A stretch of 64,000 nt of DNA from Planctomycetota bacterium (GCA_016200225.1 JACQFD010000020.1:45092-109091), one strand, 5' to 3'. Positions 1 through 9,077 are shown, numbered from the stretch's first letter. Notes: generated from the letters alone by a model not told the origin. A program made the numbers and translations.

Positions 1-813
1 ATATTCCCCTGGAGGCTTCTCGCCTGACCAAGGAGGCGGCCAAGCTGCGGCGGAGATTTTCTGTGCCTGCTGATCAAGAACTTCAGTAGGCACGCCCTTA
101 AAGGCGCCACTATAAGGCTCTTCAGACCTAAATGTTTTCATGATATTTGCTTTTGATTGACCCAAAAGCGGCCTGAAAACTTCGTGAAATGCTTCTTGGT
201 GATGCGCGTGGCCCAGCCCAATTCTATCTAAAATCCCCTCAAGCACTTTTCTATTATTAACTTTGATCACATACTCCCCCCTCTTTATCCCCAACTCCTC
301 CAACGCGTCCGCCAAAATACAACAAACCTCCGCGTCCGCGGCCATGTTCGCGGTTCCAACCGTATCGATGTCGAATTGATAAAACTCCCTGAACCTCCCC
401 GGCCCGGGCTTTTCCATTCTGTAAACTGGCCCGATTTGATATCTACGAAACGGCGTCGGAAGCGTTTCTTTATATTGCGCGACGACGCGCGAAAGCGGCG
501 CGGTCAAATCATAACGAAGGGCGACCCACTCGCCGTCATTCTTACCGGAATCACGGTCGCCTTCTTCGATGAGTTTCCATGCAAAGATTCCGGCGTCGGG
601 GCGGTCGGCCTCGGGTAGAAATTTTCCGAGCACGTCGACGTGTTCGACGGCCGGCGTTTCGAGCGGTTCAAAACCGTAACGTTCATAAACGCCTCGAATC
701 GTCTCGACCATGTTGCGGCGCGCCTCGACGTCGGCGGCAAAGACGTCGCGAAAACCCTTGGGGACGCGTGGAACGGGACGGGGCGGCGGGGCGCCCTCGG
801 ATGGCTGCGACAC
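1..813 (-). CDS. hisS: Histidyl-tRNA synthetase, 3'-truncated by window edge, alphaproteobacterial-type motif 2
   Basis: Class II synthetase that charges tRNA-His. The frame is open from the GTG at 813 down to base 1, so the C-terminal part lies outside the window (271 codons visible). GTG 813 is the first start codon after an in-frame TAA (834-832). Visible landmarks are the N-terminal VPKGFRD block (about residues 17-23), [10 protein letters not shown], the [11 protein letters not shown] block and motif 2 reading [14 protein letters not shown]. The family's usual motif-2 loop is ERPQ-GR, whose Gln contacts the G-1:C73 pair; here it is EKPGPGR, the form known from alphaproteobacteria whose tRNA-His lacks G-1. 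The gene lies 105 bp downstream of tRNA-His on the same strand. After [17 protein letters not shown] the sequence no longer resembles the usual HisRS insertion region, and codon use becomes visibly less GC-rich. Confidence 0.9.
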   Translation of the reverse strand, partial: MSQPSEGAPPPRPVPRVPKGFRDVFAADVEARRNMVETIRGVYERYGFEPLETPAVEHVDVLGKFLPEADRPDAGIFAWKLIEEGDRDSGKNDGEWVALRYDLTAPLSRVVAQYKETLPTPFRRYQIGPVYRMEKPGPGRFREFYQFDIDTVGTANMAADAEVCCILADALEELGIKRGEYVIKVNNRKVLEGILDRIGLGHAHHQEAFHEVFRPLLGQSKANIMKTFRSEEPYSGAFKGVPTEVLDQQAQKISAAAWPPPWSGEKPPGEY

Positions 814-918
814 GGTGCGGCTCGAAAAAAGTTATTGGACGGAAATCGGCGTCTTCCGGAAACGCGTCGCGCGCAGCTTGGCGCGGCGCCACGAATTTCG
901 CACACGCCCTCGAAAAAA

Positions 919-995
919 TGGTACCGCCGACGGGATTTGAACCCGTGACCTCCTGATCCACAGTCAGGCGCTCTAGCCAACTGAGCTACAGCGGC
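919..995 (-). tRNA. tRNA-His (GTG anticodon) lacking encoded G-1, with U72 and A73
   Basis: The reverse complement folds into a full cloverleaf: acceptor GCCGCTG pairing with CGGCGGT, TA at positions 8-9, D arm GCTC/GAGC, anticodon stem CCTGA/TCAGG around loop CTGTGGA (anticodon GTG, His), T arm ACGGG/CCCGT with TTCAAAT, and an encoded CCA. Discriminator base 73 is A, base 72 is U (pairing with G1) and the base before position 1 is T. Normal bacterial tRNA-His has G-1 opposite C73. A73 with U72 is the combination reported as identity elements for Caulobacter-type HisRS, matching the adjacent hisS. Confidence 0.95.
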
Positions 996-1081
996 ACGGA
1001 AACGGCCGGGAACAGTAGCCGGGCCGGCGCAAACGCTCAAGACTGCGCTTTCGCGGCCGGCGCCGGTGTACGCTTGCCCCC

Positions 1082-2722
1082 ATGACGGCCACGCCGCGGA
1101 CGCGCGCGATATTATTAGCGTTCTCGCTCGGACTCGCGTTCTGCGTTTTGTACGGTCTTACGCAGCAGCGGATCCCCGTCAACGACGCGTATCAATACAT
1201 GCAGCGCCTGAACGGCGGCGATTTGATATATAATCATATCGCGTACCTGCCGTCGCTTTGGTTATTTAAGAAAACGGCGTCGATTTTCTTCGCGATCACG
1301 CCGCTCCAAACGCTCACGCTCTCTTCGGCGCTTTTCGGCGGCGCGACGGTCGGCGTCGCGTTTTGGATCGCCAATCGTTATTTTAACGATTGCGCGCGCG
1401 CCGCCGCCGTCGCGGTATTGTTAGGTTTTACGGCGGGTTTCTGGTTTCACGCGACGACGTCTGGAATCTATGCATTCCACGCTTTGTTCACCGCGCTCGC
1501 GCTCGGCGCGTTGCTTCGATGTGTACAATCGCGCGTTCTCGGTTGGACCGAAACGGCCGGCGTCGCGCTTGCAGTGGCGCTCGCGCCCGCGACGCATCTT
1601 TCGGGCGTCGCCGTCGCGTTGCCCGCGTGCGCCGCGGCGTTGCTGAGTATCAAATATTCACCGGATGGCTGGAAACGCGTGTGGATCGCGCTCGGTGCGA
1701 GCGCGGGGCTGTTTTTGTTTATTTATGAATATCTGCATCGCGGCGCGGGAACCGTTTCGGATTATCAAAATTCGATCGTTGGCAATTATTATATGCAACG
1801 GCTTCAAGATCCTTCGACGATTCCGGAGTATCTCGGGCGCGCGCTCAACGAATTATTAGTTTTCTCCGCGCCCGCGTCGATCTTGATACTCGCCGGCCTT
1901 CGCGCGGAATTCGCGACGCGGCGCGCGGAAACGTGGATTTTCGGAGCGTGGATCGCTGGTTATTTCGGGATTTGCGCGCTGATCGGCGACCGATTTTACG
2001 GTTCGTATTTTATATCAACTTTCCTCGTGCAGTGCCTGCTCGCGATTGTTGCAATTCCCCGGATCGCGCGAGGTTCGATCGCGCGCGCCGCCTTCATCAT
2101 AATACTCGGCATCGCGCCCGCGGTTGTGGATTTCGCGCGTCCCGGCGCCGGCGTCGCGGTCGCGCTCCCGCTTTTAGTAATATTAACTTTTGCGGTCGGC
2201 CCGCGAACCGAGCGCCCTTTGCCGGCAATCGTCTGGATCCTGCCCGCCGCGGCCGCCGCCGTGTTTTCGATTGTGACCATCGTCCCCCGCGAAATATTAA
2301 AGACGCCGGAATGGGAAGCGTTCGGCAAAAAAGAAATGTTCGAAAAAGTCGACGCCGTCCTCGCGGGCGCGCCGAAGAATTGTAATTTTCTCGTCACGGA
2401 GACCGACGAAGTGACGTCGGGTTATTGGAATCACGTGCTCAGCCTCGCGCGCCCCGACCGGTTTTTTTGTATTATATTTCTCGACACCGAACTGCTCGCC
2501 GAAAATTCCGCGCGGCAGTACGCTGAAATTTACAGAAACGCCCTGCGCGACCGCGCCGCGGCGGGCGAGCCCGTCTGGATCCTCGGACCGCTCGATCCGC
2601 CGAAACTCGGCCCGCGCGCGACCGCGTTTTGGAACGACGTCAAATCGACCTATCAAATCGCGGACGGCGGCCTCGCGGACCAAAATCTGCGCGATATTCA
2701 CATTCTTACGACGCATAAATAA
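1082..2722 (+). CDS. Multi-pass membrane protein, GT-C/DUF2723-like glycosyltransferase candidate
   Basis: A 546-residue protein with about ten hydrophobic segments across residues 10-400 and a soluble C-terminal domain of roughly 145 residues. The first periplasmic loop after TM1 holds an acidic site (VNDAYQYMQRL, about residues 33-43) followed by an aromatic amphipathic stretch, the arrangement seen in lipid-linked-sugar-dependent GT-C enzymes and DUF2723 proteins. I infer transfer of a sugar from a polyprenyl carrier to protein or envelope glycan, but no substrate can be read. It is a single gene, divergent from tRNA-His and closed by a strong hairpin. Alternatives are an O-antigen ligase-like or purely structural membrane protein. 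Confidence 0.6.
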   Translation: MTATPRTRAILLAFSLGLAFCVLYGLTQQRIPVNDAYQYMQRLNGGDLIYNHIAYLPSLWLFKKTASIFFAITPLQTLTLSSALFGGATVGVAFWIANRYFNDCARAAAVAVLLGFTAGFWFHATTSGIYAFHALFTALALGALLRCVQSRVLGWTETAGVALAVALAPATHLSGVAVALPACAAALLSIKYSPDGWKRVWIALGASAGLFLFIYEYLHRGAGTVSDYQNSIVGNYYMQRLQDPSTIPEYLGRALNELLVFSAPASILILAGLRAEFATRRAETWIFGAWIAGYFGICALIGDRFYGSYFISTFLVQCLLAIVAIPRIARGSIARAAFIIILGIAPAVVDFARPGAGVAVALPLLVILTFAVGPRTERPLPAIVWILPAAAAAVFSIVTIVPREILKTPEWEAFGKKEMFEKVDAVLAGAPKNCNFLVTETDEVTSGYWNHVLSLARPDRFFCIIFLDTELLAENSARQYAEIYRNALRDRAAAGEPVWILGPLDPPKLGPRATAFWNDVKSTYQIADGGLADQNLRDIHILTTHK

Positions 2723-2723
2723 G

Positions 2724-2754
2724 AATGCCGCGCGAGCGGCGCGGCATTTTTATA
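2724..2754. terminator. Bidirectional rho-independent terminator
   Basis: A perfect 10-bp stem (AATGCCGCGC with GCGCGGCATT) around a 5-nt loop is followed by a T-rich run. It sits between the convergent ends of the membrane protein gene and fbaB and can serve both strands. Confidence 0.85.
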
Positions 2755-2771
2755 AATTTAACGATCCCGTT

Positions 2772-3830
2772 TCAGGCGATCGTGATTTCTTTACAAAGAT
2801 AAACGTCCTGAATCGCATTCAATAGCGCGACGCCGTCTTTCATCGGTTTCTGGAAAGCTTTCCGACCCGAGATAAGTCCCATTCCGCCCGCGCGTTTGTT
2901 TACAACCGCCGTCAGCACCGCTTCCTTCAGATCGCTTTCGCCCTTGCTTTCGCCGCCCGAATTGATGAGTCCGGCGCGGCCCATGTAACAATTCGCGACC
3001 TGATAGCGCGTCATGTCGATCGGATGGTCGCTCGAAAGAACTGTATAAACCTTGTCGCTCGTTTTGCCGAAATTGAGCGCTTTGAAACCCGCCGCGTTCG
3101 TCGACGGAAGTTTTTGTTTAATAATATCCGCTTGCACGGTCACGCCGAGATGGCACGCCTGGCTCGAAAGATCCGCGGCAGTATGATAATCGACGCCGTC
3201 TTTTTTGAACGCCGCGTTGCGCGTGTAACACCACAAAACCGTCGCGAGTCCGAGATCGTGCGCGGCGTGAAACGCGGCGGAGACTTCCTGAATCTGTCGC
3301 TTGCTTTCGGCCGAACCGAAATAAACAGTCGCGCCGACGGCGACGGCGCCCATGTCGCGCGCCTGCCGGACGTTCGCGAACATGATTTGATCATAACTGT
3401 TCGGATACGATAGAAACTCGTTATGATTCAATTTAAGCAAGAACGGAATTCTGTGCGCGAATTTGCGCGACACCGCGCCAAGCACGCCGAGCGTCGACGC
3501 GACCGCGTTGCATCCGCCCTCCATCGCTAATTTAACAATATTCTCCGGGTCGAAGTACGCGGGATTCGGCGCGAACGACGCCCCCGCCGAGTGTTCGATT
3601 CCCTGATCGACGGGCAGAATTGATAAATATCCGGTTCCCACGAGCCGGCCGTGATTGAACATTTGTTGCAAACTCCGCAACACCGGAACGGGCCGGTCGG
3701 AATGCAACCAAACGCGGTCGACGAAATCGGGACCCGGCGCGTGGATCGATTCGCGCGGAATGCCGGTGCATTTATGTGTAAAAAGGCGCTCGCCGTCCTG
3801 GCCGAGCGTGCCCTGAATTTTCTGTAACAT
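2772..3830 (-). CDS. fbaB: Fructose-bisphosphate aldolase class I, DhnA/FbaB type
   Basis: Reversibly cleaves fructose-1,6-bisphosphate to DHAP and glyceraldehyde-3-phosphate in glycolysis/gluconeogenesis, using a Schiff-base lysine. The 352-residue protein matches FbaB along its length. The active-site block reads [11 protein letters not shown], and the C-terminus holds the phosphate-binding stretch [14 protein letters not shown] and the [13 protein letters not shown] block. The frame extends 85 codons upstream, but that part is Arg/Ala-rich low-complexity, so ATG 3830, where family similarity begins, is chosen. The gene stands alone, divergent from the gene at 4122. Confidence 0.93.
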   Translation of the reverse strand: MLQKIQGTLGQDGERLFTHKCTGIPRESIHAPGPDFVDRVWLHSDRPVPVLRSLQQMFNHGRLVGTGYLSILPVDQGIEHSAGASFAPNPAYFDPENIVKLAMEGGCNAVASTLGVLGAVSRKFAHRIPFLLKLNHNEFLSYPNSYDQIMFANVRQARDMGAVAVGATVYFGSAESKRQIQEVSAAFHAAHDLGLATVLWCYTRNAAFKKDGVDYHTAADLSSQACHLGVTVQADIIKQKLPSTNAAGFKALNFGKTSDKVYTVLSSDHPIDMTRYQVANCYMGRAGLINSGGESKGESDLKEAVLTAVVNKRAGGMGLISGRKAFQKPMKDGVALLNAIQDVYLCKEITIA

Positions 3831-4121
3831 TGTGGAATGCGATTGCGGGGTCAAAAAGAATTTGTTGAAACATCGAAGGTAGCGGCGCGAAAGCTCGCGA
3901 AGCAAGGATGAAACGAGGTCCGGGCGGCGAGTGCCCGAGGCGACGCGCGCCGTCAACGCCTGCGAGGCGCCCGCGCGCGCGCCACGCGCCGTATACGACG
4001 AGGGACCCCGCGCGAGGATCCGCGAATTGCGCGCGGCGGTTAACACGCAGGGGCCGTCGCGCGACCAACAGGACGCCGGAGACATCCTCCGGCGATATCA
4101 TCGATCCAACGGAACTGAAAC

Positions 4122-4874
4122 ATGAACACTCGAATACTAACATTTGCCGCGGCCGCCCTGTGCGCCGCGTGGTCCCTGCCGCCTTCGACGTCCGCGTCCG
4201 GCGCGCCGTCAACGTTAAATTTAACGAAATACGGTCCGCCGCTCATATGTTTTCAATACGACATCGGCGACGCGAAATCGCTGCCGTGGAACGGATCGCG
4301 CGACAACCCCTTCGGCGTCAATCCGGAATACGACGTCGCGAATTTGACAGAAGATACAATAAAAATTCTCGATTCGAGCTCCGACGTATTGGTGCATATG
4401 GAAACGCTGCGCCGCGCAACGTTCTATGCATCTCAATCGGACGGCAAGCCCGCCAAAGGGCGAGACGCGGCGCTCACGACCAAACTCACGACGCTCGTTC
4501 TCCATCATTCGCTTCGCAAACTCGCGGCGGATCCTAATTATACGCTCGCCTGGGTCGACGCGGGATACGCGCTCGGCGCCGCGGAACAGTTGACGAATGC
4601 GTTCAATCGCAATATTAAATATACGGATCATTTCGACAAGGCCGCGGCGCTTGCGCCGTCCGATCCGGCGGTGCTCTTCGCGTCCTCGGCGGGACACCTC
4701 GACTCGCCCGATAATGAGCATTGGGCGCCTTTGTTCGAAAAAGCGTACAATTTCGAACCGCAAAGCGAACTGTTACGTTCCAACATCGCCGCCTACGGCG
4801 AACGCTACCTCGGCAAGGATAAAATGAAAGAGTTGGCGGCCGCCAGAGAGGCGCGCATCGGACAAAAGAAATAA
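4122..4874 (+). CDS. Secreted TPR-like protein of unknown function
   Basis: A 250-residue protein with an N-terminal Sec signal peptide (about residues 1-26, ending in an Ala/Ser-rich stretch). The mature part is largely helical, with repeat-like helix pairs (residues 110-240) and phrases such as ALAPSDP and NFEPQSELLR typical of tetratricopeptide repeats. No enzyme motif was seen. It lies 30 bp upstream of the ECF sigma factor on the same strand and could be co-transcribed, but a functional link is not shown. Confidence 0.65.
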   Translation: MNTRILTFAAAALCAAWSLPPSTSASGAPSTLNLTKYGPPLICFQYDIGDAKSLPWNGSRDNPFGVNPEYDVANLTEDTIKILDSSSDVLVHMETLRRATFYASQSDGKPAKGRDAALTTKLTTLVLHHSLRKLAADPNYTLAWVDAGYALGAAEQLTNAFNRNIKYTDHFDKAAALAPSDPAVLFASSAGHLDSPDNEHWAPLFEKAYNFEPQSELLRSNIAAYGERYLGKDKMKELAAAREARIGQKK

Positions 4875-4904
4875 TAACAATCGAGCCGACATCATTACGA
4901 TTCC

Positions 4905-5489
4905 GTGCAGCTCCCCGCGCCGCTCCAACCGCAAATCGATGCCGCCGCCGACGGCGGCATCCCGGCGGTCGACGATGCCGAAAGGCGTGCGATCGAGCGG
5001 GCGCGGGCGGGCGACCGGCGCGCTTTTGGCGAACTCCACTCCCGATATGTTAGAATGGTGCACGCGATCGTGATGGCTCATGCGTCCCCGGGCGACGCCG
5101 ACGATCTGACGCAGGAAGTATTTACACGAGCTTTGGTAAATATACAAAACCTCCAACGCGCGGACTCGGCGGGTCCGTGGTTCGCGGGCATCGCGCGCAA
5201 CGTCGCGACCGACAGCGTCCGGCGCCGCAAGCCGTCCGTTGAATTAACAGATATTGCGGCGGCACGGCCTGCGCGCGGCCGCGTCGACGACGCCCGCGAC
5301 GTGCTCGAATCGATACAAACGATTCCCGTCACTTATCGGGAAACACTTATGATGCGCCTCGTCGAGGGGATGACCGGCCCCGAAATCGCGCTGCGCACGG
5401 GAATGACGCCCGGCTCCGTGCGCGTTCATTTACATCGCGGAATGAAACAACTGACCGAAATCCTCGCGCGCCGGGGTTTATTACAATGA
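4905..5489 (+). CDS. ECF-type RNA polymerase sigma factor
   Basis: A 194-residue sigma-70 family protein. Region 2 (about residues 28-95) contains ARAGDRRAFGELHSRYVR and the core-binding/-10 motif DADDLTQEVFTRAL. Region 4 (about residues 140-190) carries a helix-turn-helix (MTGPEIALRTGMTPGSVRVHLHRGMKQL). The start is GTG 4905. The stop overlaps the start of the FecR-like gene by four bases (ATGA), as in sigma/regulator pairs that are translationally coupled. It should direct transcription of an unknown regulon under control of the partner protein. Confidence 0.9.
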   Translation: MQLPAPLQPQIDAAADGGIPAVDDAERRAIERARAGDRRAFGELHSRYVRMVHAIVMAHASPGDADDLTQEVFTRALVNIQNLQRADSAGPWFAGIARNVATDSVRRRKPSVELTDIAAARPARGRVDDARDVLESIQTIPVTYRETLMMRLVEGMTGPEIALRTGMTPGSVRVHLHRGMKQLTEILARRGLLQ

Positions 5490-6493
5490 AAGACAAAGAT
5501 AACGAAACCGAATCGAATCATGATTATTTATGGGACGGACGCGGCGAGCCCGACGAAATTATAGCTTCGCTCGAGCGCCGCCTCGCGCCGCTGCGTTATC
5601 GTTCCCGGCGGTCCGTGCTACGCGGAATCTTCGGCGTGCGCGCTGCCGCCGTCGCCGCCGCGGCGATTTTGATGATGATACCGTTCTTTTTATTTAATAC
5701 TCCGGACGCGCCCGCCACCGCGTATGAAGTCACGCTCCTCGCCGGCATTGGCCGCGTGCAACCGCCAGGCGGACGCGAACCGGTCCTCTTGACGCCGGAA
5801 AATATATATCAATTTCCCGTCGGCGCGAAGCTCGCGTGCGACGCGGGTGCGCGCGCGCGCGTGCGCATGATCCGATCGAATTCGAACATGGAACTCGGCG
5901 AAGCCAGTCTCGACGGACCGTGCGACGTCGATCTCGTGCAATCGTCGCCCACGCTCGAAAAGTTATATTTACATCGCGGTTCGCTCTCGGCGCGCGTTTC
6001 GGCGAACGCAAAACCGCGGCTTTTTCAAGTCGGCACGCCGTCGGGCACCGCGGTCGATCTTGGATGTATATATACAGTTCGCGTCCGCGACGACGGGGCT
6101 GCGGAACTCCACGTGAGCATCGGCCGCGTCGCCTTTGAAATTCACAAAAATAATCTTGTAATCTGGTCGGGCGCGAGTTGCGTCGCGGACACTGCCGGAA
6201 ATATTACAACTCCCGTCGACGACGACGCGCCCGCCGGATTCCGCGAGGCGCTCGCGCGCCACGATGCGCGAAAAGACGGCAACGCGCTCGAAGATTTATT
6301 AAATACCGCGACCGTGCGGCAATCGGCCTCGCTCTGGCATTTATTACAAAGCGCCGGCGACGCCGAGCGCGGAAGTATTTATGACAAACTCGCCGCGCTC
6401 GCGCCGCCTCCCGCGGGCGTCACCCGCGAACGCGCGCTCGCGCTCGACCGCGACGCGCTCGAGGCGTGGCGGCTGGACATCATGCATTGGTAA
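5486..6493 (+). CDS. FecR-domain membrane protein, probable anti-sigma/sigma regulator
   Basis: A 335-residue single-pass protein: cytoplasmic N-terminus of about 48 residues, TM segment at about 50-70, then a periplasmic FecR-like domain (about 95-220) with a beta-rich pattern including VDLGCIYTVRVRDDGAAELHVSIGRV. The C-terminal 110 residues are helical. Such proteins sense envelope signals and hold or activate the cognate ECF sigma factor, here the overlapping upstream gene. No zinc-type anti-sigma motif is evident in the short N-terminus, so the direction of control cannot be decided from sequence. Confidence 0.8.
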   Translation: MKDKDNETESNHDYLWDGRGEPDEIIASLERRLAPLRYRSRRSVLRGIFGVRAAAVAAAAILMMIPFFLFNTPDAPATAYEVTLLAGIGRVQPPGGREPVLLTPENIYQFPVGAKLACDAGARARVRMIRSNSNMELGEASLDGPCDVDLVQSSPTLEKLYLHRGSLSARVSANAKPRLFQVGTPSGTAVDLGCIYTVRVRDDGAAELHVSIGRVAFEIHKNNLVIWSGASCVADTAGNITTPVDDDAPAGFREALARHDARKDGNALEDLLNTATVRQSASLWHLLQSAGDAERGSIYDKLAALAPPPAGVTRERALALDRDALEAWRLDIMHW

Positions 6494-6523
6494 CTATAAA
6501 TATGAACGATCGAGACTGTTAAA

Positions 6524-7384
6524 TTATCGCGGCTTCGCGGCATCCGCCGGTTTTTCATAATATTTATCTTTCTCGAGCACGAGCACGGTGCCGGCGGTCG
6601 TTCGATAACGGATGGGAAACGAATCGACGGCGTACGCGTCTCGCGGCCGCGTGACGGAAAAGTGCAAATGCGGCGTGGAACTGTAACCGACGTTTCCCGA
6701 CTGCGCGATCGGATCGCCCGCGTTCACGCGTACGCCCGGCTTCACGAGCGCGCCGTCTTTTTTGATATGTAAATAATTCCCGACGGTTCCGTCGTCGTGC
6801 AAAAGACAAATAAAATTATTCTTCTGTTTATAATCTTCGGTGAATCCCGCGCCGTCGCGCTCGTCGACGACGTCGCAAATCAAACCCGCGCGCGCGGCGC
6901 AGACCGTCGTTCCCTCGGGCATCGCCCAATCCACGGCATAACTGTCCGCATGCGACACGCGCCCGAGATATCCCTGCAGCACGCGGCGCGCGACGCCCGC
7001 CTCGAACGGCAATTCATATATATAATCCGCCGCGTGCGACGCGTCGGGCGCGCCGCAGACCCATTTCCATTCGTATTGATATTTCCATTTCTTCTTGGAA
7101 TCGGCGGCCGCGAATGTAATCCAATCGCGCGTCGCCCCCGGCGCGACGACGATCGTCTCCGTCGATTTCACGGCGGCGTCGACGTTTTCGCGTTCTGTTA
7201 ATTTTAACGTTGCGACCACGCTGCAGGGTAATTCGTTCTCGATCACGACTGTTTCCGTTCCCGACACGCTCGTTTTCGAAATATGCACGCGCTTCCGGCT
7301 CGCCGTCCCGCCGTCGTCGTTCGCGCGCCACGCGCCGGCGACGGCCAGGATTGCGCAAATGGCGATCGGCGCGCGGAGATCCAT
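6524..7384 (-). CDS. Exported M23-family (LytM-type) metallopeptidase
   Basis: A 286-residue protein with an N-terminal hydrophobic signal (residues 4-20) and a C-terminal LytM fold (about 140-265). Zinc ligands are recognisable as the H-(6)-D pair in SHADSYAVDWAMPEGT and the HLHF motif (TPHLHFSV). Between them is the usual NYLHIKKDG and GDPIAQSGNVGYS pattern. The family cleaves peptidoglycan cross-links or acts as a divisome or envelope factor. The ~115-residue domain before the peptidase is beta-rich and may be a targeting module. It is convergent with the FecR-like gene. Confidence 0.85.
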   Translation of the reverse strand: MDLRAPIAICAILAVAGAWRANDDGGTASRKRVHISKTSVSGTETVVIENELPCSVVATLKLTERENVDAAVKSTETIVVAPGATRDWITFAAADSKKKWKYQYEWKWVCGAPDASHAADYIYELPFEAGVARRVLQGYLGRVSHADSYAVDWAMPEGTTVCAARAGLICDVVDERDGAGFTEDYKQKNNFICLLHDDGTVGNYLHIKKDGALVKPGVRVNAGDPIAQSGNVGYSSTPHLHFSVTRPRDAYAVDSFPIRYRTTAGTVLVLEKDKYYEKPADAAKPR

Positions 7385-7429
7385 GTTCGGCTTATTATAA
7401 TAATTCGCGACGAAGTCTAACTATTAATA

Positions 7430-7466
7430 AAAACAGCCCCGCGGATTCTCCGCGGAGCTGTTTTCG
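7430..7466. terminator. Rho-independent terminator of the SWIB gene
   Basis: A long near-perfect hairpin (AAAACAGC-CCGCGG with CCGCGG-GCTGTTTT, small loop) lies immediately downstream of the minus-strand SWIB gene, with a T-rich tract on that strand. Confidence 0.8.
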
Positions 7467-7493
7467 TTAGGCTACAAAACGCCTGGTGTTTTA

Positions 7494-7787
7494 TTAGCTA
7501 ACGTGCTTCGCGACAAGCTTTGTCATCTCGAACATCGAGACTTGCTTCTTGCCGCCGAAGAGCGCCTTTAATTTATCATCGGCATTGATCATTCTGCGAT
7601 TCTTCGCATCCTGTAAACCAACTTTCTTGATGTAGGCCCAGAGACGCTTTGTAATTTCCGTTCGGGGGATCGGCTTGTCGCCGACAACCGCCGCGAGCGT
7701 CGCGTCCGGATTCAAAGGCTTCATAAAAGCGGGATTGGGTTTGCGGGCAGGCTTTGCGGTTGCTGTTGCAGCTTTCTTTGCGGGCAC
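7494..7787 (-). CDS. SWIB/MDM2-domain protein
   Basis: A 97-residue protein: a Lys/Ala/Pro-rich N-terminal tail (about 20 residues) followed by one complete SWIB domain. Recognisable pieces are FMKPLNPDATLAAVVG, the helix ITKRLWAYIKKVGLQD, and the NRRMINADDKLKALFG block. In eukaryotes the fold occurs in chromatin remodelers; in bacteria it is known mainly from Chlamydiae and scattered lineages, where the basic tail suggests nucleoid binding. The start is GTG 7787, preceded at good spacing by a GAGAGGA ribosome-binding sequence. Monocistronic with its own terminator. Confidence 0.9.
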   Translation of the reverse strand: MPAKKAATATAKPARKPNPAFMKPLNPDATLAAVVGDKPIPRTEITKRLWAYIKKVGLQDAKNRRMINADDKLKALFGGKKQVSMFEMTKLVAKHVS

Positions 7788-8131
7788 GGCAGTTTCCTCT
7801 CGTTTGTTACGATCGGTTAGCGGGTCATTAGAAGAGTTTGGATTTTAACATTCCGAATTGAAGTGAAGCCTTCGCGGGATAAATCCCTGAGCGAAACGGC
7901 CTCGCTTCTGTTACGGCGGTGGAAAGTATCGTGAGTGAATGCCCCGGATGCGAGAGGGAATTCCAAAGTTTTTGTGGAATCCTCCTCTGGGAAACGAGAA
8001 TTCCCCCTCGGGAATCACCCGGATCAAGCCGGCGACTCCGTCGAGAATCGCGTTTTTCATTAGCGTCTTTCCCTCGGACGCGGCCATTTTCGACGCCGTT
8101 TCCCCTCGGAAAACGGGTTTGTCCGCTTTTG
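7788..8131. other. 344-bp intergenic stretch with a possible small minus-strand ORF
   Basis: Between the GTG of the SWIB gene and the stop of the diiron gene. On minus, an open frame from about 8089 to 7911 would encode a 58-residue basic peptide (starting MAASEGKTLMKNAILDGVAG). It has no recognised family and no convincing ribosome-binding site. The stretch also holds GGAATTCC- and CCCTCGGGAA-like repeated words that could pair as RNA. Nothing here can be named. Confidence 0.3.
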
Positions 8132-9016
8132 TTAATGGGTCGACCGCGCCCGAACCAACGGGTCGTCGAGGTAGGTTTTTGTTAGTTTTTTTCCCTTCGG
8201 AAGAAGCGCGCGAAGCCCATGGGCTGCGCCGCCGTATGCGATCAGCGCCGCTCTCGAAAATGCGCCGAGGTCGTCGAGCGTTCCCGAGCGAAGAACGCCC
8301 ATTCTTTGCAATCGCAGCTCGGCGACGGCGCACGTTTTATTCAGAAAGGCCGGCAGTTGGCGGAGGACTTCGTGATCCATCGGCAAGTGGCGCGGAAGCC
8401 GTTTCGCGAGCTGTCGAATTGTGGCGAGCGAGACGAGAGAAAGACCGAGCAACTGGCGCGCTAGTGACGGATTTGTCGCAATTGCGTTTCGAGTCCAGTG
8501 CTCGCCAAAAGCAACATGGCGTTCCTCCTGAATGACGGCGGCCTCCAAAACGCGCGCGATGCCTGCGTCGTCGATCGTTCCCGCGAGAGCATAAAACACC
8601 ATCAATACAAATCCTTCGCCGGCGGCCATCTCGAGGCACGTGTGCTCCGCGAAACTCGCGCCCATAAAACTCGAAGATAGGAACTTTACTGCTGGATGGG
8701 CGGGGCCCGGCGGCGCGCCGAGGCGTTCGAGCAAACGCAGGAATTGTTGAATGTGAGCCATCTCCTCGACCGATTGCTGCGCGAGGAACTGCGCCGATTC
8801 GAGATCGGGCGCGCGATGGAGCCAGTAGCCGCATTGGATGCCCGTGACTTCTCCATAAAGAAACTGACTAAAAATCCACGCGAGCGCGTCGCGATCGCGC
8901 GGAAGTCGAAAACGCGCGCCGCCAAAATCGTGGCGCATCTCCTCTCGCGAGAGGAGCATTGAGAGCGGAGCGCCGGAGTTGGATCGCATGGGCGGGCGTC
9001 GTCGAGAGCGTACCAC
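8132..9016 (-). CDS. Ferritin-like diiron protein, possible oxygenase
   Basis: A 294-residue all-helical protein with the four-helix diiron ligand pattern: Glu in FSQFLYGEVTG, E-E-M-A-H in SVEEMAHIQQF, Glu in TCLEMAAGEGF, and E-E-R-H in IQEERHVAFGEHW. This is the carboxylate/histidine set of ferritin-like and AurF/R2-type proteins. Substrate is unknown; it could be a hydroxylase, N-oxygenase or oxygen/iron-handling protein. The start is uncertain: ATG at 9016, 8989 or 8959 (the last begins MLLSREEMRHDF and removes a basic tail). It is divergently arranged with the dipeptidase gene. Confidence 0.7.
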   Translation of the reverse strand: MVRSRRRPPMRSNSGAPLSMLLSREEMRHDFGGARFRLPRDRDALAWIFSQFLYGEVTGIQCGYWLHRAPDLESAQFLAQQSVEEMAHIQQFLRLLERLGAPPGPAHPAVKFLSSSFMGASFAEHTCLEMAAGEGFVLMVFYALAGTIDDAGIARVLEAAVIQEERHVAFGEHWTRNAIATNPSLARQLLGLSLVSLATIRQLAKRLPRHLPMDHEVLRQLPAFLNKTCAVAELRLQRMGVLRSGTLDDLGAFSRAALIAYGGAAHGLRALLPKGKKLTKTYLDDPLVRARSTH

Positions 9017-9077
9017 TTGCCGCTTTATTAATCATCCGTGGAAACGCGGACGATGCCTGAAATACAATAGTACGAGC

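Noticed and set aside
579..956. Plus-strand open frame ending in a VPPTGFEPVTS-like peptide
   Set aside because: This is the well-known false translation of the antisense of a tRNA gene; the tRNA-His and hisS explain the region.
3831..4085. N-terminal extension of fbaB to the upstream ATG
   Set aside because: The extra 85 residues are Arg/Ala-rich, unlike FbaB, and conservation begins at ATG 3830.
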